DNA of 36,055 bases from Lachnospiraceae bacterium (GTDB lineage: Bacteria; Bacillota; Clostridia; Lachnospirales; Lachnospiraceae): NCBI GenBank assembly GCA_017441265.1, contig JAFRYE010000078.1:1-36055 (forward strand), in the 5' to 3' direction. Position numbers and translations under genes: made by a program. The notes below the pieces were generated by a model that saw nothing but the letters and a program-made list of their open reading frames with translations, searched no databases and was not told where the DNA came from. Position 1 is the stretch's first letter. Each line of letters begins with the position of its first letter. Shown here one piece after another: positions 24,339 through 32,473 of this stretch.

Positions 24339-26813
24339 TTACTCTCTGTTCAGGTAAATCACCCGATGCGCCATCCGGTTCATCACGGCCTCGTCGTGCG
24401 TGATGAAGAGATACGTGAGCCCGAAGCGATCGTGGAACTCCGCCAGCAGGGCCAGTACCTGCTCCTGCACGGTGGCGTCGAGGGCCGACACCGGCTCGTC
24501 CAAGATCAAAATGTCCGGTTTGCCGAGGATTGCCATTCCGATGGCCACACGCTGGCGCTGCCCGCCGGAGAGTTCGGTGATCTTTCGCTCCGCGTATTCC
24601 CCGGAGAGTCCGACTGCCGCGAGCATCTCCTTCGCTTCCGCCCGGCGCTCTTCGTCGGCGTTTTGATACTGCGCGATCAGCTCGCGCCTGCGGCTCTTCC
24701 GCTCCGCCTTGGTGAGACTGCGGTTGCTCCACAACTCCTTAAGCGCGGCTCTGCGCTGCTTGCGCTGCCGGTTGCGGATCGGCTCCTCCAAAAGCCACTC
24801 CACCGTCTTCGCGCGGTTTAAGCTGCCGTACGGATCCTGGAACACCATGCCGATCTTCGCGTCGGTCTCGATGCGTCCGGCCTGTTTCGGGATCAGACCG
24901 GCCAGGCAGCGTGCGAGGGTTGATTTTCCGCTTCCGCTCCGCCCGATGATGCCGAGCACTTCTCCCTCGCGCAGTTCCATCGCGAAATTCTCAAGGACTT
25001 TATTCTCATAATTGAGCGGGTTGCGGCCGCGCCGCCGCCCGTAATACACATGCAAATGCTGCACCGACAGGATCACTCTGCCCTCGGGGTCGTAGTGCAT
25101 CTCGCCGCGGAAATCCGTCCCCGCCAGCGACTGCAGAAGCTGCTTTGTCTCCTCCGCCTGCGGATTCTCGAAGATTTCCCCTACGGTTCCGCTCTCGACG
25201 ATCTGACCGTTGTCCATCACCATCACCCTGCTGCAGATCCGCCGGACCACCGCGAGCTCATGGGAGATGAACAGCACCGCCATGCCGTGGCGTTTTTGAA
25301 GCTCGGACAAAAGCTTGAGGATGCCGTCCCGCGTCTCCGCGTCGAGGGCCGTCGTCGGCTCGTCGAGGATCAAAAGTCTCGGTCGCAGCAGCATCGCGAT
25401 CGCGATCATCACGCGCTGACGCTGTCCGCCGGAAAGTTCCTTCGGACGGCTTCGCAGGATCCGCTCCGTCTCGGTGAGCTCGACTTCCAAAAGCGCCTCC
25501 GTCAGACGCTTCTCCTGCTCCTCCTTCGTGAGGTGAACGTCGTTGTGCGTGAGCATCTCGAGCATTTGCCGACCGATGGGCATCGTAGGGTTTAAGGACG
25601 TCATCGGCTCCTGGAACACCATCGCCATCGAGTCGCCCCGGAGCACCGCCAGTTCCTTCTTCGTGCAGCCGCGGACATTCACCGTGCCGGCCTCCGTGTG
25701 CAGGAGGATCTCTCCGGTCACGCCCGCCGTATCCGGCAACAGTCCCATAACCGAGAGAGCCGTCATGCTCTTGCCGCTGCCGGACTCGCCCACGATGCCG
25801 AGGCGCTCTCCGGCGTGCACGGAAAATGATATTTTCCGAACTACCGGCTGCAGCGAGCCGTCCGCCCGCTCAAACCCCACCGAGAGGTTGCGAACCGACA
25901 AAACAACGTCCCCGTCCTCCGACTCGGTTTTCTCCTCGTCGACAACTCCGTCATACCCTGCCGCCGCCAGTTTTTTCGTGACGCGGGCGCGGATGCGCGA
26001 AGGGCTTCCGGTGTCGCCCTGGTTACCGGAGTAGGCGTCGCTTAACAGCGACACGCCGAGCACTGCCAACACCAGCACAAGGCCCGGGAACAGCACCGTC
26101 CAGGGTGCGCTCCGAAGATAGGACTGCCCCTCGGACAGCATGCGTCCGAGACTGGCTTTCGGCGGCTGTACGCCGAGCCCTAAGTAGCTCATGCCGGACT
26201 CCGCCAAAACTGCATTGTTGAAGCCCACCGCCATCGTCACCAGCAGGGTGGCGCGCAGATTGGGCAAAATGTGCACAAACAAGATCCTTGCGTTGGATGC
26301 GCCGAGCAGCTTTGCGTTGACCACATAGTCCGACTGCAGCTGCGTGCGCACGTCGCTTCGCACGACGCGGGCGATACTCGGCACAAACAGGATTCCCAGG
26401 GCGATGACAACATTTCGCTCGGACGGTCCGAACACGCCGACGAACACAAGCGCGAGAAGGATGCTCGGAAATGCGAGAAGGCAGTCGTTCACGCGCATGA
26501 CAACCGCGTCAAACACTCCGCCGATGTAGCCCGTCAAAGCTCCCACCAGCGTTCCGATAATACCGCCGATCACGATGGTCATCGCACCGATCAGCATCGT
26601 CGTCAGCGACCCGTGGGCCACCCGGGTGTAAATATCCCGTCCGTAGTGGTCCGTGCCGAAAAGATGTTTACAGGACGGGCCGAGATTTTTCGACGCCGCA
26701 TCCATGTCCTCCGGCCCGTAAGGCGACAAAAATAAGCCCCCCGCGATCAGCAAGACCGTCAGGAGGAGAAGCGCGCATCCGCAGATGAAATTGAAGGAGT
26801 GCTTCCGCTTCAT
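24339..26813 (-). CDS. Oligopeptide/dipeptide ABC transporter: fused permease (OppC-like) and two ATPases (OppD/OppF-like)
   Basis: In 824 residues three usually separate proteins are joined. Residues 1-265 are an OppC/DppC permease (FGTDHYGRDIYTRV; EAA-loop region near 165-190). ATPase 1 spans about 303-575, with Walker A GESGSGKS (342-349), signature LSGGQRQR (460-467) and Walker B LLILDEP. ATPase 2 spans about 582-824, with Walker A GRSGSGKS (624-631), signature LSGGQRQR (748-755) and Walker B ILILDEP. ATPase 2 carries an unusual basic, helical insertion (about 680-728) between Q-loop and signature, and stops right after the H-loop with no C-terminal peptide-transporter extension. AAGGCGG precedes the ATG. 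It follows the OppB-like gene by 23 bases. Confidence 0.9.
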   Translation of the reverse strand: MKRKHSFNFICGCALLLLTVLLIAGGLFLSPYGPEDMDAASKNLGPSCKHLFGTDHYGRDIYTRVAHGSLTTMLIGAMTIVIGGIIGTLVGALTGYIGGVFDAVVMRVNDCLLAFPSILLALVFVGVFGPSERNVVIALGILFVPSIARVVRSDVRTQLQSDYVVNAKLLGASNARILFVHILPNLRATLLVTMAVGFNNAVLAESGMSYLGLGVQPPKASLGRMLSEGQSYLRSAPWTVLFPGLVLVLAVLGVSLLSDAYSGNQGDTGSPSRIRARVTKKLAAAGYDGVVDEEKTESEDGDVVLSVRNLSVGFERADGSLQPVVRKISFSVHAGERLGIVGESGSGKSMTALSVMGLLPDTAGVTGEILLHTEAGTVNVRGCTKKELAVLRGDSMAMVFQEPMTSLNPTMPIGRQMLEMLTHNDVHLTKEEQEKRLTEALLEVELTETERILRSRPKELSGGQRQRVMIAIAMLLRPRLLILDEPTTALDAETRDGILKLLSELQKRHGMAVLFISHELAVVRRICSRVMVMDNGQIVESGTVGEIFENPQAEETKQLLQSLAGTDFRGEMHYDPEGRVILSVQHLHVYYGRRRGRNPLNYENKVLENFAMELREGEVLGIIGRSGSGKSTLARCLAGLIPKQAGRIETDAKIGMVFQDPYGSLNRAKTVEWLLEEPIRNRQRKQRRAALKELWSNRSLTKAERKSRRRELIAQYQNADEERRAEAKEMLAAVGLSGEYAERKITELSGGQRQRVAIGMAILGKPDILILDEPVSALDATVQEQVLALLAEFHDRFGLTYLFITHDEAVMNRMAHRVIYLNRE

Positions 26814-26836
26814 GCATTTTCCGCCTTATCTCTGTA

Positions 26837-27742
26837 TTATTCGGATTCCATTCCGCTGTTCACCAGCAGAACGACGATCCCGATGTACAACACGATCGCC
26901 TGAACCACGTTGTAATCGCGGTTCGAGATGGACCGGATCAGCAACCGTCCGAGTCCGTTGACGCCGAACACCTGCTCGACGACGATACTGCCCGCAATGA
27001 TCTCCGACACGATGACGCCGATAAATGTCCGAACTCCCGGAAGTGCGTTCGGCAACATGTGCAGCATCAATACCTTGCCTTCCGACAGGCCCTTGCTCCG
27101 CGCCGTGCGGACGTAATCCTTGCTCCGCTCCGTCAGAAGCGAACTTCGAAGGAACCTAACCGTCATAGCCGCCTTCGGCAGCGCGATCGCCAGCGCAGGG
27201 AAGATCAGATACGTCAGGCAGCCCGACAGGCTCTCATCGTAGGATACGAACGCGCCGGGCGTGAACATCCGAAACCACAGTCCCAGCACAACCGAGATCA
27301 GCAGTCCGAGGAAAAATGCGGGAATCGCCATCATGGTCTGGTTGACCATCGCCCCTGCGCGGTCTACCGCGGAGCCGGGAAATCTCGCATACAGAAGACC
27401 TAAAGGGAACGCGATCACGAGGATCATCAAAATCGAGATGCCGGCCATCAGCAGCGTGTTCGGAAGCACCTGCCACAGCAGTTCCGACACCGGCCGCTTG
27501 TATACCGCGGACTCACCGAGATTACCCGTGAAGACGCCGCCGATCCAGCGGCCGTAGCGGACAAGCAGAGGGTCGTTTAAGCCCATTTCCTCCCGCAGCG
27601 TCTCCAGCGCCTCCGGCGTCGCGTTGGTCCCCAACCGAAGCATCGCGGCATCACCCGGCAACACCTGGAACGCCAAAAACGTAACAAAAGAGAGCGCCAG
27701 TACCGCGATCAGTACGGCAACGCCCTTTCTGACCCACTTCAT
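26837..27742 (-). CDS. Oligopeptide/dipeptide ABC transporter permease (OppB/DppB-like)
   Basis: This 301-residue inner-membrane permease pairs with the permease half of the fused gene. It has the family features: PGDAAMLRLG after the first helix, LREEMGLNDPLLVRYG, and the EAA loop at RTARSKGLSEGKVLMLHMLPNALPG. It has six predicted helices. AAGGAGGG lies seven bases before the ATG. The C terminus stops at LLVNSGMESE directly after the last helix. Relatives usually continue with a short VDLLYALLDPRIR-like tail, which is absent here, and neither other frame restores it. Confidence 0.92.
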   Translation of the reverse strand: MKWVRKGVAVLIAVLALSFVTFLAFQVLPGDAAMLRLGTNATPEALETLREEMGLNDPLLVRYGRWIGGVFTGNLGESAVYKRPVSELLWQVLPNTLLMAGISILMILVIAFPLGLLYARFPGSAVDRAGAMVNQTMMAIPAFFLGLLISVVLGLWFRMFTPGAFVSYDESLSGCLTYLIFPALAIALPKAAMTVRFLRSSLLTERSKDYVRTARSKGLSEGKVLMLHMLPNALPGVRTFIGVIVSEIIAGSIVVEQVFGVNGLGRLLIRSISNRDYNVVQAIVLYIGIVVLLVNSGMESE

Positions 27743-27768
27743 ACCTGCGCCCTCCTTTCCCGGTTGCT

Positions 27769-27796
27769 GCGGCCGGCCGTGCTCCGGCGCGGCCGC
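27769..27796 (-). promoter_or_regulatory. Strong hairpin between oppA-like and oppB-like genes
   Basis: GCGGCCG (27769-27775) and CGGCCGC (27790-27796) pair, and inside them GCCG (27776-27779) pairs with CGGC (27785-27788) with a single bulged base. There is no T run. Such intercistronic hairpins often protect the 3' end of the abundant binding-protein message; that role is inferred. Confidence 0.55.
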
Positions 27797-27810
27797 TTAA
27801 AACCGTCAGA

Positions 27811-29343
27811 TCAGTTTTCTTTGAAGTACACGGACGCCATATCCTGTACATAAACCGGATAGAACGTGTAGCCCGCAAGCTTCGGGTTGACAGCCACCAT
27901 CAGCGACGGGCTCTGAAGGAATACCGATGCCGCATCGTCGCTCAGGCACTTCTGAAGCTTGTGATAGAGGTCAACCTTCGCCTGGGTATCCACGGTGGCG
28001 ATAGCCTTCTGATAGTTCGTATCAAAGTCCGTGCTTTGATAGTTCATAAAGTTCTTTGCGGAACCGCCGATGTAGTACTTCAGGATGTCGCTTGGCGCCA
28101 GCTGCGAGTCGAGACCGATGATGGTCGCATCGCAGTTGTGTGCCTTGTACACATCGGAGAGCCAGCTCGCCCACTCGATCTGTTCGATCTTCATGGTGAT
28201 GCCGACTTTCTTCAGCTGGTTCACCAGGATCTCCGCCGTCTGCACATGGTAGACATAGTTCGACGGAACCTTCACCGTGAAGGTGAAACCGTCGGCATAT
28301 CCGGCCTCGGCAAGAAGCTCTTTCGCCTTTGCCTCGTCGTGAGGATACGCACCCTCAAGACTCTTGTCATAGTACAGACCGAAAGTCGAGTACATACCGC
28401 TGCCGATTGCAGTACCGTAGCCGCCGTTGAGCATCGTCAGGAGCTCCTGCTTGTCAACCGCGTAATTCATCGCCTTGCGCACGCGCACGTCGTCGAACGG
28501 CTTGACCGCGTTGTTCAGGAACAGTCCCTGAACCAGGCTCATGCTGCCGGTCTCGATATTGAATTTGCCCTTGAGCTCCGACGCCTGATCGACGGTCAGA
28601 TACGGGAAAATGTCGATGTTGCCGGCCTGCAGCTTCAAAAACGCCGCGTCCGCATTTTCCGAAATGGAAAAAGTCACTTTCTGCAAATGCGCCTTGCTGC
28701 CGTAATAATCGTCGAACCGCTCCATGACAAGGCTGTCCATGGGCTTGTACGACACAAACTTGAACGGACCGGTGCCGACCGGCGAATTCGCCTGGTTCGC
28801 ATAGTCCTTCGGAATGATATTACAGGTAAAATACCCGATCAACTCCGTGTTGGGGCTCGAGAGCGTGACCGTGATCACGTCCCTGTCGCCGTCTTTCGAA
28901 GCAGTAATGTCGGAAATCACAGAAAAAGCAGGTACAACTTGAACCTCCGGATCCGAAGTCTCCAAGCGCCCTGCGCATCTCTTCAAAGAGTAAACAACGT
29001 CGTCCGCCGTAACGGTCGCTCCGTTATGAAACTTCACGCCGCTGCGAAGCACAAACTTGTAGGTCGTGCCGTCGGCCGAGATCTCATAACTCTCCGCTAC
29101 CGCGGCTACCAGCTTGCCATCCTTGTCGGGCTTAACAAGTCCTTCAAAGATGTTGTACAAGACTTCTCTGGTTCCTGCCGCTACTGCTTTGTGAGGGTCA
29201 AGACTGTCCAAATCCTGTGTTATTCCAACAACTACCGCTCCACCGTCTTTTGTTTCTCCGGGCTTCTTCGTACCGCCTTTGCAAGCGCAAAGTGCAATCA
29301 TGCAGATCGCCGGGAGGAGAAAACAAGCAAATACTTTCTTCAT
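27811..29343 (-). CDS. Oligopeptide ABC transporter substrate-binding lipoprotein (SBP family 5)
   Basis: This 510-residue extracellular lipoprotein of the OppA/DppA class delivers peptides (or nickel/other ligands in some relatives) to the permeases encoded behind it. The lipobox is LCAC, with the second Cys modified. Family-5 features include LDSLDPHKAVAAGTREVLYNIFEGLV, the YKFVLRSGVKFHNGATVTADDVVYSLKR block, and VRKAMNYAVDKQELL. I chose the ATG at 29343 because AAAGGAG lies six bases ahead and a normal lipoprotein signal follows; a GTG six codons upstream is inferior. It is the first gene of the five-gene operon. Confidence 0.94.
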   Translation of the reverse strand: MKKVFACFLLPAICMIALCACKGGTKKPGETKDGGAVVVGITQDLDSLDPHKAVAAGTREVLYNIFEGLVKPDKDGKLVAAVAESYEISADGTTYKFVLRSGVKFHNGATVTADDVVYSLKRCAGRLETSDPEVQVVPAFSVISDITASKDGDRDVITVTLSSPNTELIGYFTCNIIPKDYANQANSPVGTGPFKFVSYKPMDSLVMERFDDYYGSKAHLQKVTFSISENADAAFLKLQAGNIDIFPYLTVDQASELKGKFNIETGSMSLVQGLFLNNAVKPFDDVRVRKAMNYAVDKQELLTMLNGGYGTAIGSGMYSTFGLYYDKSLEGAYPHDEAKAKELLAEAGYADGFTFTVKVPSNYVYHVQTAEILVNQLKKVGITMKIEQIEWASWLSDVYKAHNCDATIIGLDSQLAPSDILKYYIGGSAKNFMNYQSTDFDTNYQKAIATVDTQAKVDLYHKLQKCLSDDAASVFLQSPSLMVAVNPKLAGYTFYPVYVQDMASVYFKEN

Positions 29344-29393
29344 TCTTTGCTCCTTTCCCACTTTCCAGTGGAACTATGTAATTTTACGCCCCC

Positions 29394-29422
29394 ATCTTAC
29401 ACTCCTTCTTCGGAAAATGCAA
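29394..29422 (-). promoter_or_regulatory. Promoter of the opp operon
   Basis: TTGCAT (29422-29417) and TAAGAT (29399-29394) on the minus strand are 17 bases apart, about 45 bases before the ATG. The -35 box lies inside the palindrome at 29411-29432. Confidence 0.7.
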
Positions 29423-29432
29423 GTATTTTCCG
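29411..29432. promoter_or_regulatory. CGGAAAAT palindrome over the opp -35 box, candidate operator
   Basis: CGGAAAAT (29411-29418) and ATTTTCCG (29425-29432) are perfect inverted copies with a six-base spacer. The -35 hexamer of the opp promoter (29417-29422) lies within it, so a protein bound here would block the promoter. The arms are also the word repeated 27 times across the window, so it may instead belong to that family. Confidence 0.5.
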
Positions 29433-29460
29433 CGAAAGCCTCCCCTCCGCGCGCCCGCGG

Positions 29461-29489
29461 TTGCAACCCGCGCGCACGTATGATATACT
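29461..29489 (+). promoter_or_regulatory. Promoter of the DUF2927-like lipoprotein gene
   Basis: TTGCAA (29461-29466) and TATACT (29484-29489) are 17 bases apart, about 25 bases ahead of the ribosome site GGGGAGGG. It is divergent from the opp promoter. Confidence 0.75.
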
Positions 29490-29520
29490 GAATGCACTGA
29501 CTTTTCGGGGAGGGATTTAC

Positions 29521-30339
29521 TTGAAGCGCAGATTCTATACAACTTTTGCCGTCGTTCTGACGCTGCTTTTCAGTCTTCTGCTCAGCGCCTGCTCGGGCTG
29601 GGACAGCGACCCGACGAAGCGCTATCGCAAGAACCGCACCAACAGCACCGAATCCGGCGACACCGGCGAGGATCCGGACATGCAAAGCGGCGGTTCTTCC
29701 CACGACGTGACACCGGGGCTTACGGTCCGTCTGCAGCGCCACGGCTATTCGACGGAAAAGATCATTGAATATTTCAAGGAAGTCGCACTGGGCGCGGAGT
29801 TCGGCACCAGCGTGGCCGAGATCCACAAATGGACGGATCCGATCGTCGTGTTCGTCGCCGGCACTCCGACGGCGGAGGACATCAACGTACTTCAGAGCGT
29901 ATTTTCCGCATTGAACTCCACTCACGGCTTCCCGGGCATCCGCGAGTCGCGCTGGGAGGGCGAGGCCAATCTGACCATATATTTTGAAGTCAAATCCGAA
30001 TACGATCAGCGCAAACCCTCGTCGCTCACCGGCGACACCGACGGTTACGCCTCCTGCTGGTGGGCCGACGGAACGATCTCCAGCGCGCAGATCGGCATCC
30101 GCTCGGACATCCGCCAACAGCAGCGCAACTCCGTCATCTGGGAGGAGATCGTCCAGAGCATGGGGCTTTTGAACGACTCGTACATCTACCCGGACAGCCT
30201 CTTCTACCAGGGTTACAACGAAGCGCAGCAGCCGACAACGCTGGACTGGCTCATGCTGGAGATCCTGTACCACCCGTCCGTCCGGCCGGGCATGAACTAC
30301 GACAACTGCGTCGCAGTGATCAAAACGATTCTTGAGTAG
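29521..30339 (+). CDS. Lipoprotein with DUF2927-like domain
   Basis: From a TTG start the protein has 272 residues. GGGGAGGG lies six bases ahead, and the next residues KRRFYTTFAVVLTLLFSLLLSAC make a proper lipoprotein signal with Cys24; the longer frame upstream is antisense to the opp binding protein. After a polar linker (25-65), residues about 75-270 form a domain I place by memory in DUF2927. It has the conserved R-N-S-V-I-x-E-E-x-x-Q-x-x-G-L-x-x-D-S block (about 202-220). The placement of that helix is like a zinc-peptidase HExxH helix with the histidines lost, so it may be a degenerate protease. A clear paralogue is at 32474. Confidence 0.8.
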   Translation: MKRRFYTTFAVVLTLLFSLLLSACSGWDSDPTKRYRKNRTNSTESGDTGEDPDMQSGGSSHDVTPGLTVRLQRHGYSTEKIIEYFKEVALGAEFGTSVAEIHKWTDPIVVFVAGTPTAEDINVLQSVFSALNSTHGFPGIRESRWEGEANLTIYFEVKSEYDQRKPSSLTGDTDGYASCWWADGTISSAQIGIRSDIRQQQRNSVIWEEIVQSMGLLNDSYIYPDSLFYQGYNEAQQPTTLDWLMLEILYHPSVRPGMNYDNCVAVIKTILE

Positions 30340-30357
30340 TCTAAGGAAGGAACTATC

Positions 30358-31107
30358 ATGAATATCGAAAACAAGAAAACCGCGCTGGATGACGACGCAG
30401 CCATCTATCAGCGCACACAGGCCACCGAATCCGCCAAATCCGAGCGTCAGAAACTCTCGGAACTTACATTCCGCGGAAAGATGCGCTACCTTTGGGATTA
30501 TTACGCTTTAAAGGCGTTCATCGGCCTCGCCGTCGCTGGAATCCTGATCGCCATACTCGTGCTGGCACTCAAGCCAAGACCGGAAGTCGTCACGTACGTC
30601 TCCTTCCTCGACTGCCCGTGGGCGGACAGCGAGATGACCGCATACGCCGAGGAACTCCTCGATACGCTTCAGATCGACAAATCCAAGAATGAGATTTCCA
30701 TCGACACCAAACTTTCCGCCTACGATTCCAACGATCGCATGGCGCTTTCCACCTATCTCTACGCCAACACGATCGACATCCTGCTCTGCTCCCGCGACAC
30801 CCTCGAACAGATGGCACAAAACGGCGCTCTCATCCCGCTCGACTCCCTGCCGGAGGACATTCTCACCGGCTTCTCCGCGGACGAGATTGTGGTGACACAT
30901 GTGACCAATAAAAACGCCGAAGATCAGGCGGATCATCCTTACGGCCTCTGCCTGGCCGACTCCGCATTTGCCAAGCGCATGGACCCCGAGGGGGAATATG
31001 ACCTCTCGAAGCTCTACATCGGTGTGAGCATCGTGAAGGATGTGCGCCGTGAGGATACGATCAACGTCGTTCGGCTGATGCTCGGCAAGACAATTCCGAA
31101 GCAGTGA
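30358..31107 (+). CDS. Single-pass membrane protein of unknown function
   Basis: The 249-residue protein has a cytoplasmic N terminus of about 50 residues ending in KMRYLWDYYALK, a motif I have seen just before the membrane helix in many uncharacterised Clostridia proteins. One membrane helix (about 53-72) and an outer domain of about 175 residues follow. That domain begins VVTYVSFLDCPWADSEMTAYAEEL, contains an ILLCSRDTLEQMAQNGALIPLDSL stretch, and resembles one lobe of a periplasmic-binding-protein fold. It starts 18 bases after the DUF2927 lipoprotein with AAGGAAGG ahead, so the two form an operon. I cannot assign a function. Confidence 0.7.
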   Translation: MNIENKKTALDDDAAIYQRTQATESAKSERQKLSELTFRGKMRYLWDYYALKAFIGLAVAGILIAILVLALKPRPEVVTYVSFLDCPWADSEMTAYAEELLDTLQIDKSKNEISIDTKLSAYDSNDRMALSTYLYANTIDILLCSRDTLEQMAQNGALIPLDSLPEDILTGFSADEIVVTHVTNKNAEDQADHPYGLCLADSAFAKRMDPEGEYDLSKLYIGVSIVKDVRREDTINVVRLMLGKTIPKQ

Positions 31108-31160
31108 CGCCGGAAAATGCCGATTCTCCGAAAGAAAACGAAAAAAAGTGAAATTTGTGC

Positions 31161-31189
31161 TTGCATTTTTCGTTTACCGGGAGTAGAAT
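31161..31189 (+). promoter_or_regulatory. Promoter of asd
   Basis: TTGCAT (31161-31166) and TAGAAT (31184-31189) are 17 bases apart. The leader is about 100 bases and has a small hairpin (CGGAC-AAAT-GTCCG near 31202-31215), too short for a lysine riboswitch. Confidence 0.75.
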
Positions 31190-31294
31190 AGCGCATAACC
31201 GCGGACAAATGTCCGTGACAGAAAAACAAAACAACGGAGTTCCACCCGCGGAAAATGATTCCGAAACGCGGGGCAGTCTCCGCAGGAGGTCGTT

Positions 31295-32395
31295 ATGAGC
31301 AAATTTCAACTGGACAAGAAACTGCGCGTCGGCGTGATCGGTGCAACCGGTATGGTCGGCCAGCGCTTCATCTCTCTTTTGGAGAACCATCCGTGGTTCG
31401 AGGTCGTGACTCTGGCCGCATCGCCCAGAAGCGCCGGCAAGCGCTATGAGGATGCCGTCGGCGATCGCTGGAAGATGCCGACTCCGATGCCGGAGAGCGT
31501 CAAGGATCTGATCGTGTACGACGCGAGCGACGTTGAGACGGTTGCCGCTACGGTCGATTTCGTATTTTCCGCTGTCGACCTGAAGAAGGACGAGATCCGC
31601 GCCATCGAGGAGGCTTACGCCAAGGCCGAGACGCCCGTCGTCTCCAACAACAGCGCTCACCGCTGGACGCCCGACGTTCCGATGGTCGTTCCGGAACTCA
31701 ACCCGCAGCACTATGATATCATCCCCGCGCAGAGAAAGCGCCTCGGCACGAAGCGCGGTTTCATCACCTGCAAGCCGAACTGCTCCATCCAGAGCTACAC
31801 GCCTATGCTTCACGCACTTCGCGAGTTCGAGCCCACGCAGGTCGTAGCAACCACGTACCAGGCAATCTCCGGCGCCGGCAAGACCTTCAAGGATTGGCCG
31901 GAAATGATCGACAACGTCATTCCGTACATCGGCGGCGAGGAGGAAAAGAGCGAGCAGGAACCGCTTCGCATCTGGGGTCATATTGAAAATGACGAGATCG
32001 TCAAGGCAAGTTCCCCCGTCATCACGACGCAGTGCATCCGCGTGCCCGTCTCCGACGGCCACACCGCAGCCGTGTTTGTGAATTTTGCGAAGAAGCCCAC
32101 GAAGGAACAGATCCTCGAGGCCTGGAAGAACTTCAAAGGTCTTCCGCAGGAGCTTGAGCTTCCGAGCGCACCGAAGCAGTTCATCACCTACTTCGAGGAG
32201 GACAACCGTCCGCAGTGCAAGCTCGACCGCGAGACCGAAAACGGCATGGGCGTCTGCGCCGGCCGTCTCCGTGAAGACGCTCTCTACGACTGGAAGTTCG
32301 TCGGTCTGTCGCACAACACCAAGCGCGGCGCCGCCGGCGGAGCAGTTCTTTCCGCTGAGCTTCTGGTTGCCAAGGGATACATCACCGCAAAATAA
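31295..32395 (+). CDS. asd: Aspartate-semialdehyde dehydrogenase (archaeal/fungal-like class)
   Basis: This enzyme makes aspartate semialdehyde from aspartyl phosphate with NADPH, the branch point to lysine/diaminopimelate, methionine and threonine. The 366-residue protein has the nucleotide site GATGMVGQRF (16-25), active-site Cys163 in CKPNCSIQSY, and His256 in SDGHTAAV. The motif CxPNCS and the ending NTKRGAAGGAVLSAELL place it in the class found in archaea, fungi and some Clostridia, not the usual E. coli-like class. CAGGAGG lies seven bases before the ATG. It has its own promoter and terminator. Confidence 0.95.
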   Translation: MSKFQLDKKLRVGVIGATGMVGQRFISLLENHPWFEVVTLAASPRSAGKRYEDAVGDRWKMPTPMPESVKDLIVYDASDVETVAATVDFVFSAVDLKKDEIRAIEEAYAKAETPVVSNNSAHRWTPDVPMVVPELNPQHYDIIPAQRKRLGTKRGFITCKPNCSIQSYTPMLHALREFEPTQVVATTYQAISGAGKTFKDWPEMIDNVIPYIGGEEEKSEQEPLRIWGHIENDEIVKASSPVITTQCIRVPVSDGHTAAVFVNFAKKPTKEQILEAWKNFKGLPQELELPSAPKQFITYFEEDNRPQCKLDRETENGMGVCAGRLREDALYDWKFVGLSHNTKRGAAGGAVLSAELLVAKGYITAK

Positions 32396-32420
32396 GTTCG
32401 TTCATTACTGAATCTACCTG

Positions 32421-32453
32421 CGAGCGCTGACTACGGTCGGCGCTCGACATTTT
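32421..32453 (+). terminator. Terminator of asd
   Basis: CGAGCGCTGAC (32421-32431) and GTCGGCGCTCG (32436-32446) pair with a four-base loop and one G-T pair, followed by ACATTTT. The T run is weak, so some read-through into the next gene, 20 bases on, is possible. Confidence 0.65.
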
Positions 32454-32473
32454 CAACTTTTCGGAGCGCGTAT

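Larger units (their letters stand above)
499..31571. repeat. Over-represented word CGGAAAAT / ATTTTCCG (27 copies)
   Basis: Copies as CGGAAAAT on the plus strand start at 4260, 5547, 6143, 10380, 11689, 20544, 21003, 24269, 25820, 29411, 31111 and 31249. Copies as ATTTTCCG start at 499, 3601, 6296, 7748, 11599, 16167, 17225, 18363, 22405, 25831, 26816, 28654, 29425, 29901 and 31564. With equal base frequencies about one copy is expected on both strands. In genes it appears in different frames (read as Phe-Ser, Ile-Phe-Arg, Gly-Lys, Ser-Glu-Asn, Arg-Lys), so protein sequence alone does not explain it. The count was made by eye and may miss a few. Confidence 0.85.

Noticed and set aside
26814-26870. 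Frameshift explaining the short OppB C terminus
   Set aside because: Neither alternative frame gives the family tail before the next gene starts, so a simple frameshift is not supported.
31196-31294. Possible lysine riboswitch before asd (and before dapF)
   Set aside because: The leaders are about 100 and 70 bases and lack the five-helix core; only small hairpins are present.
499-31571. CGGAAAAT as a Chi or FtsK-orienting (KOPS) word
   Set aside because: Copies are split 12 to 15 between strands, whereas those words are strongly oriented.
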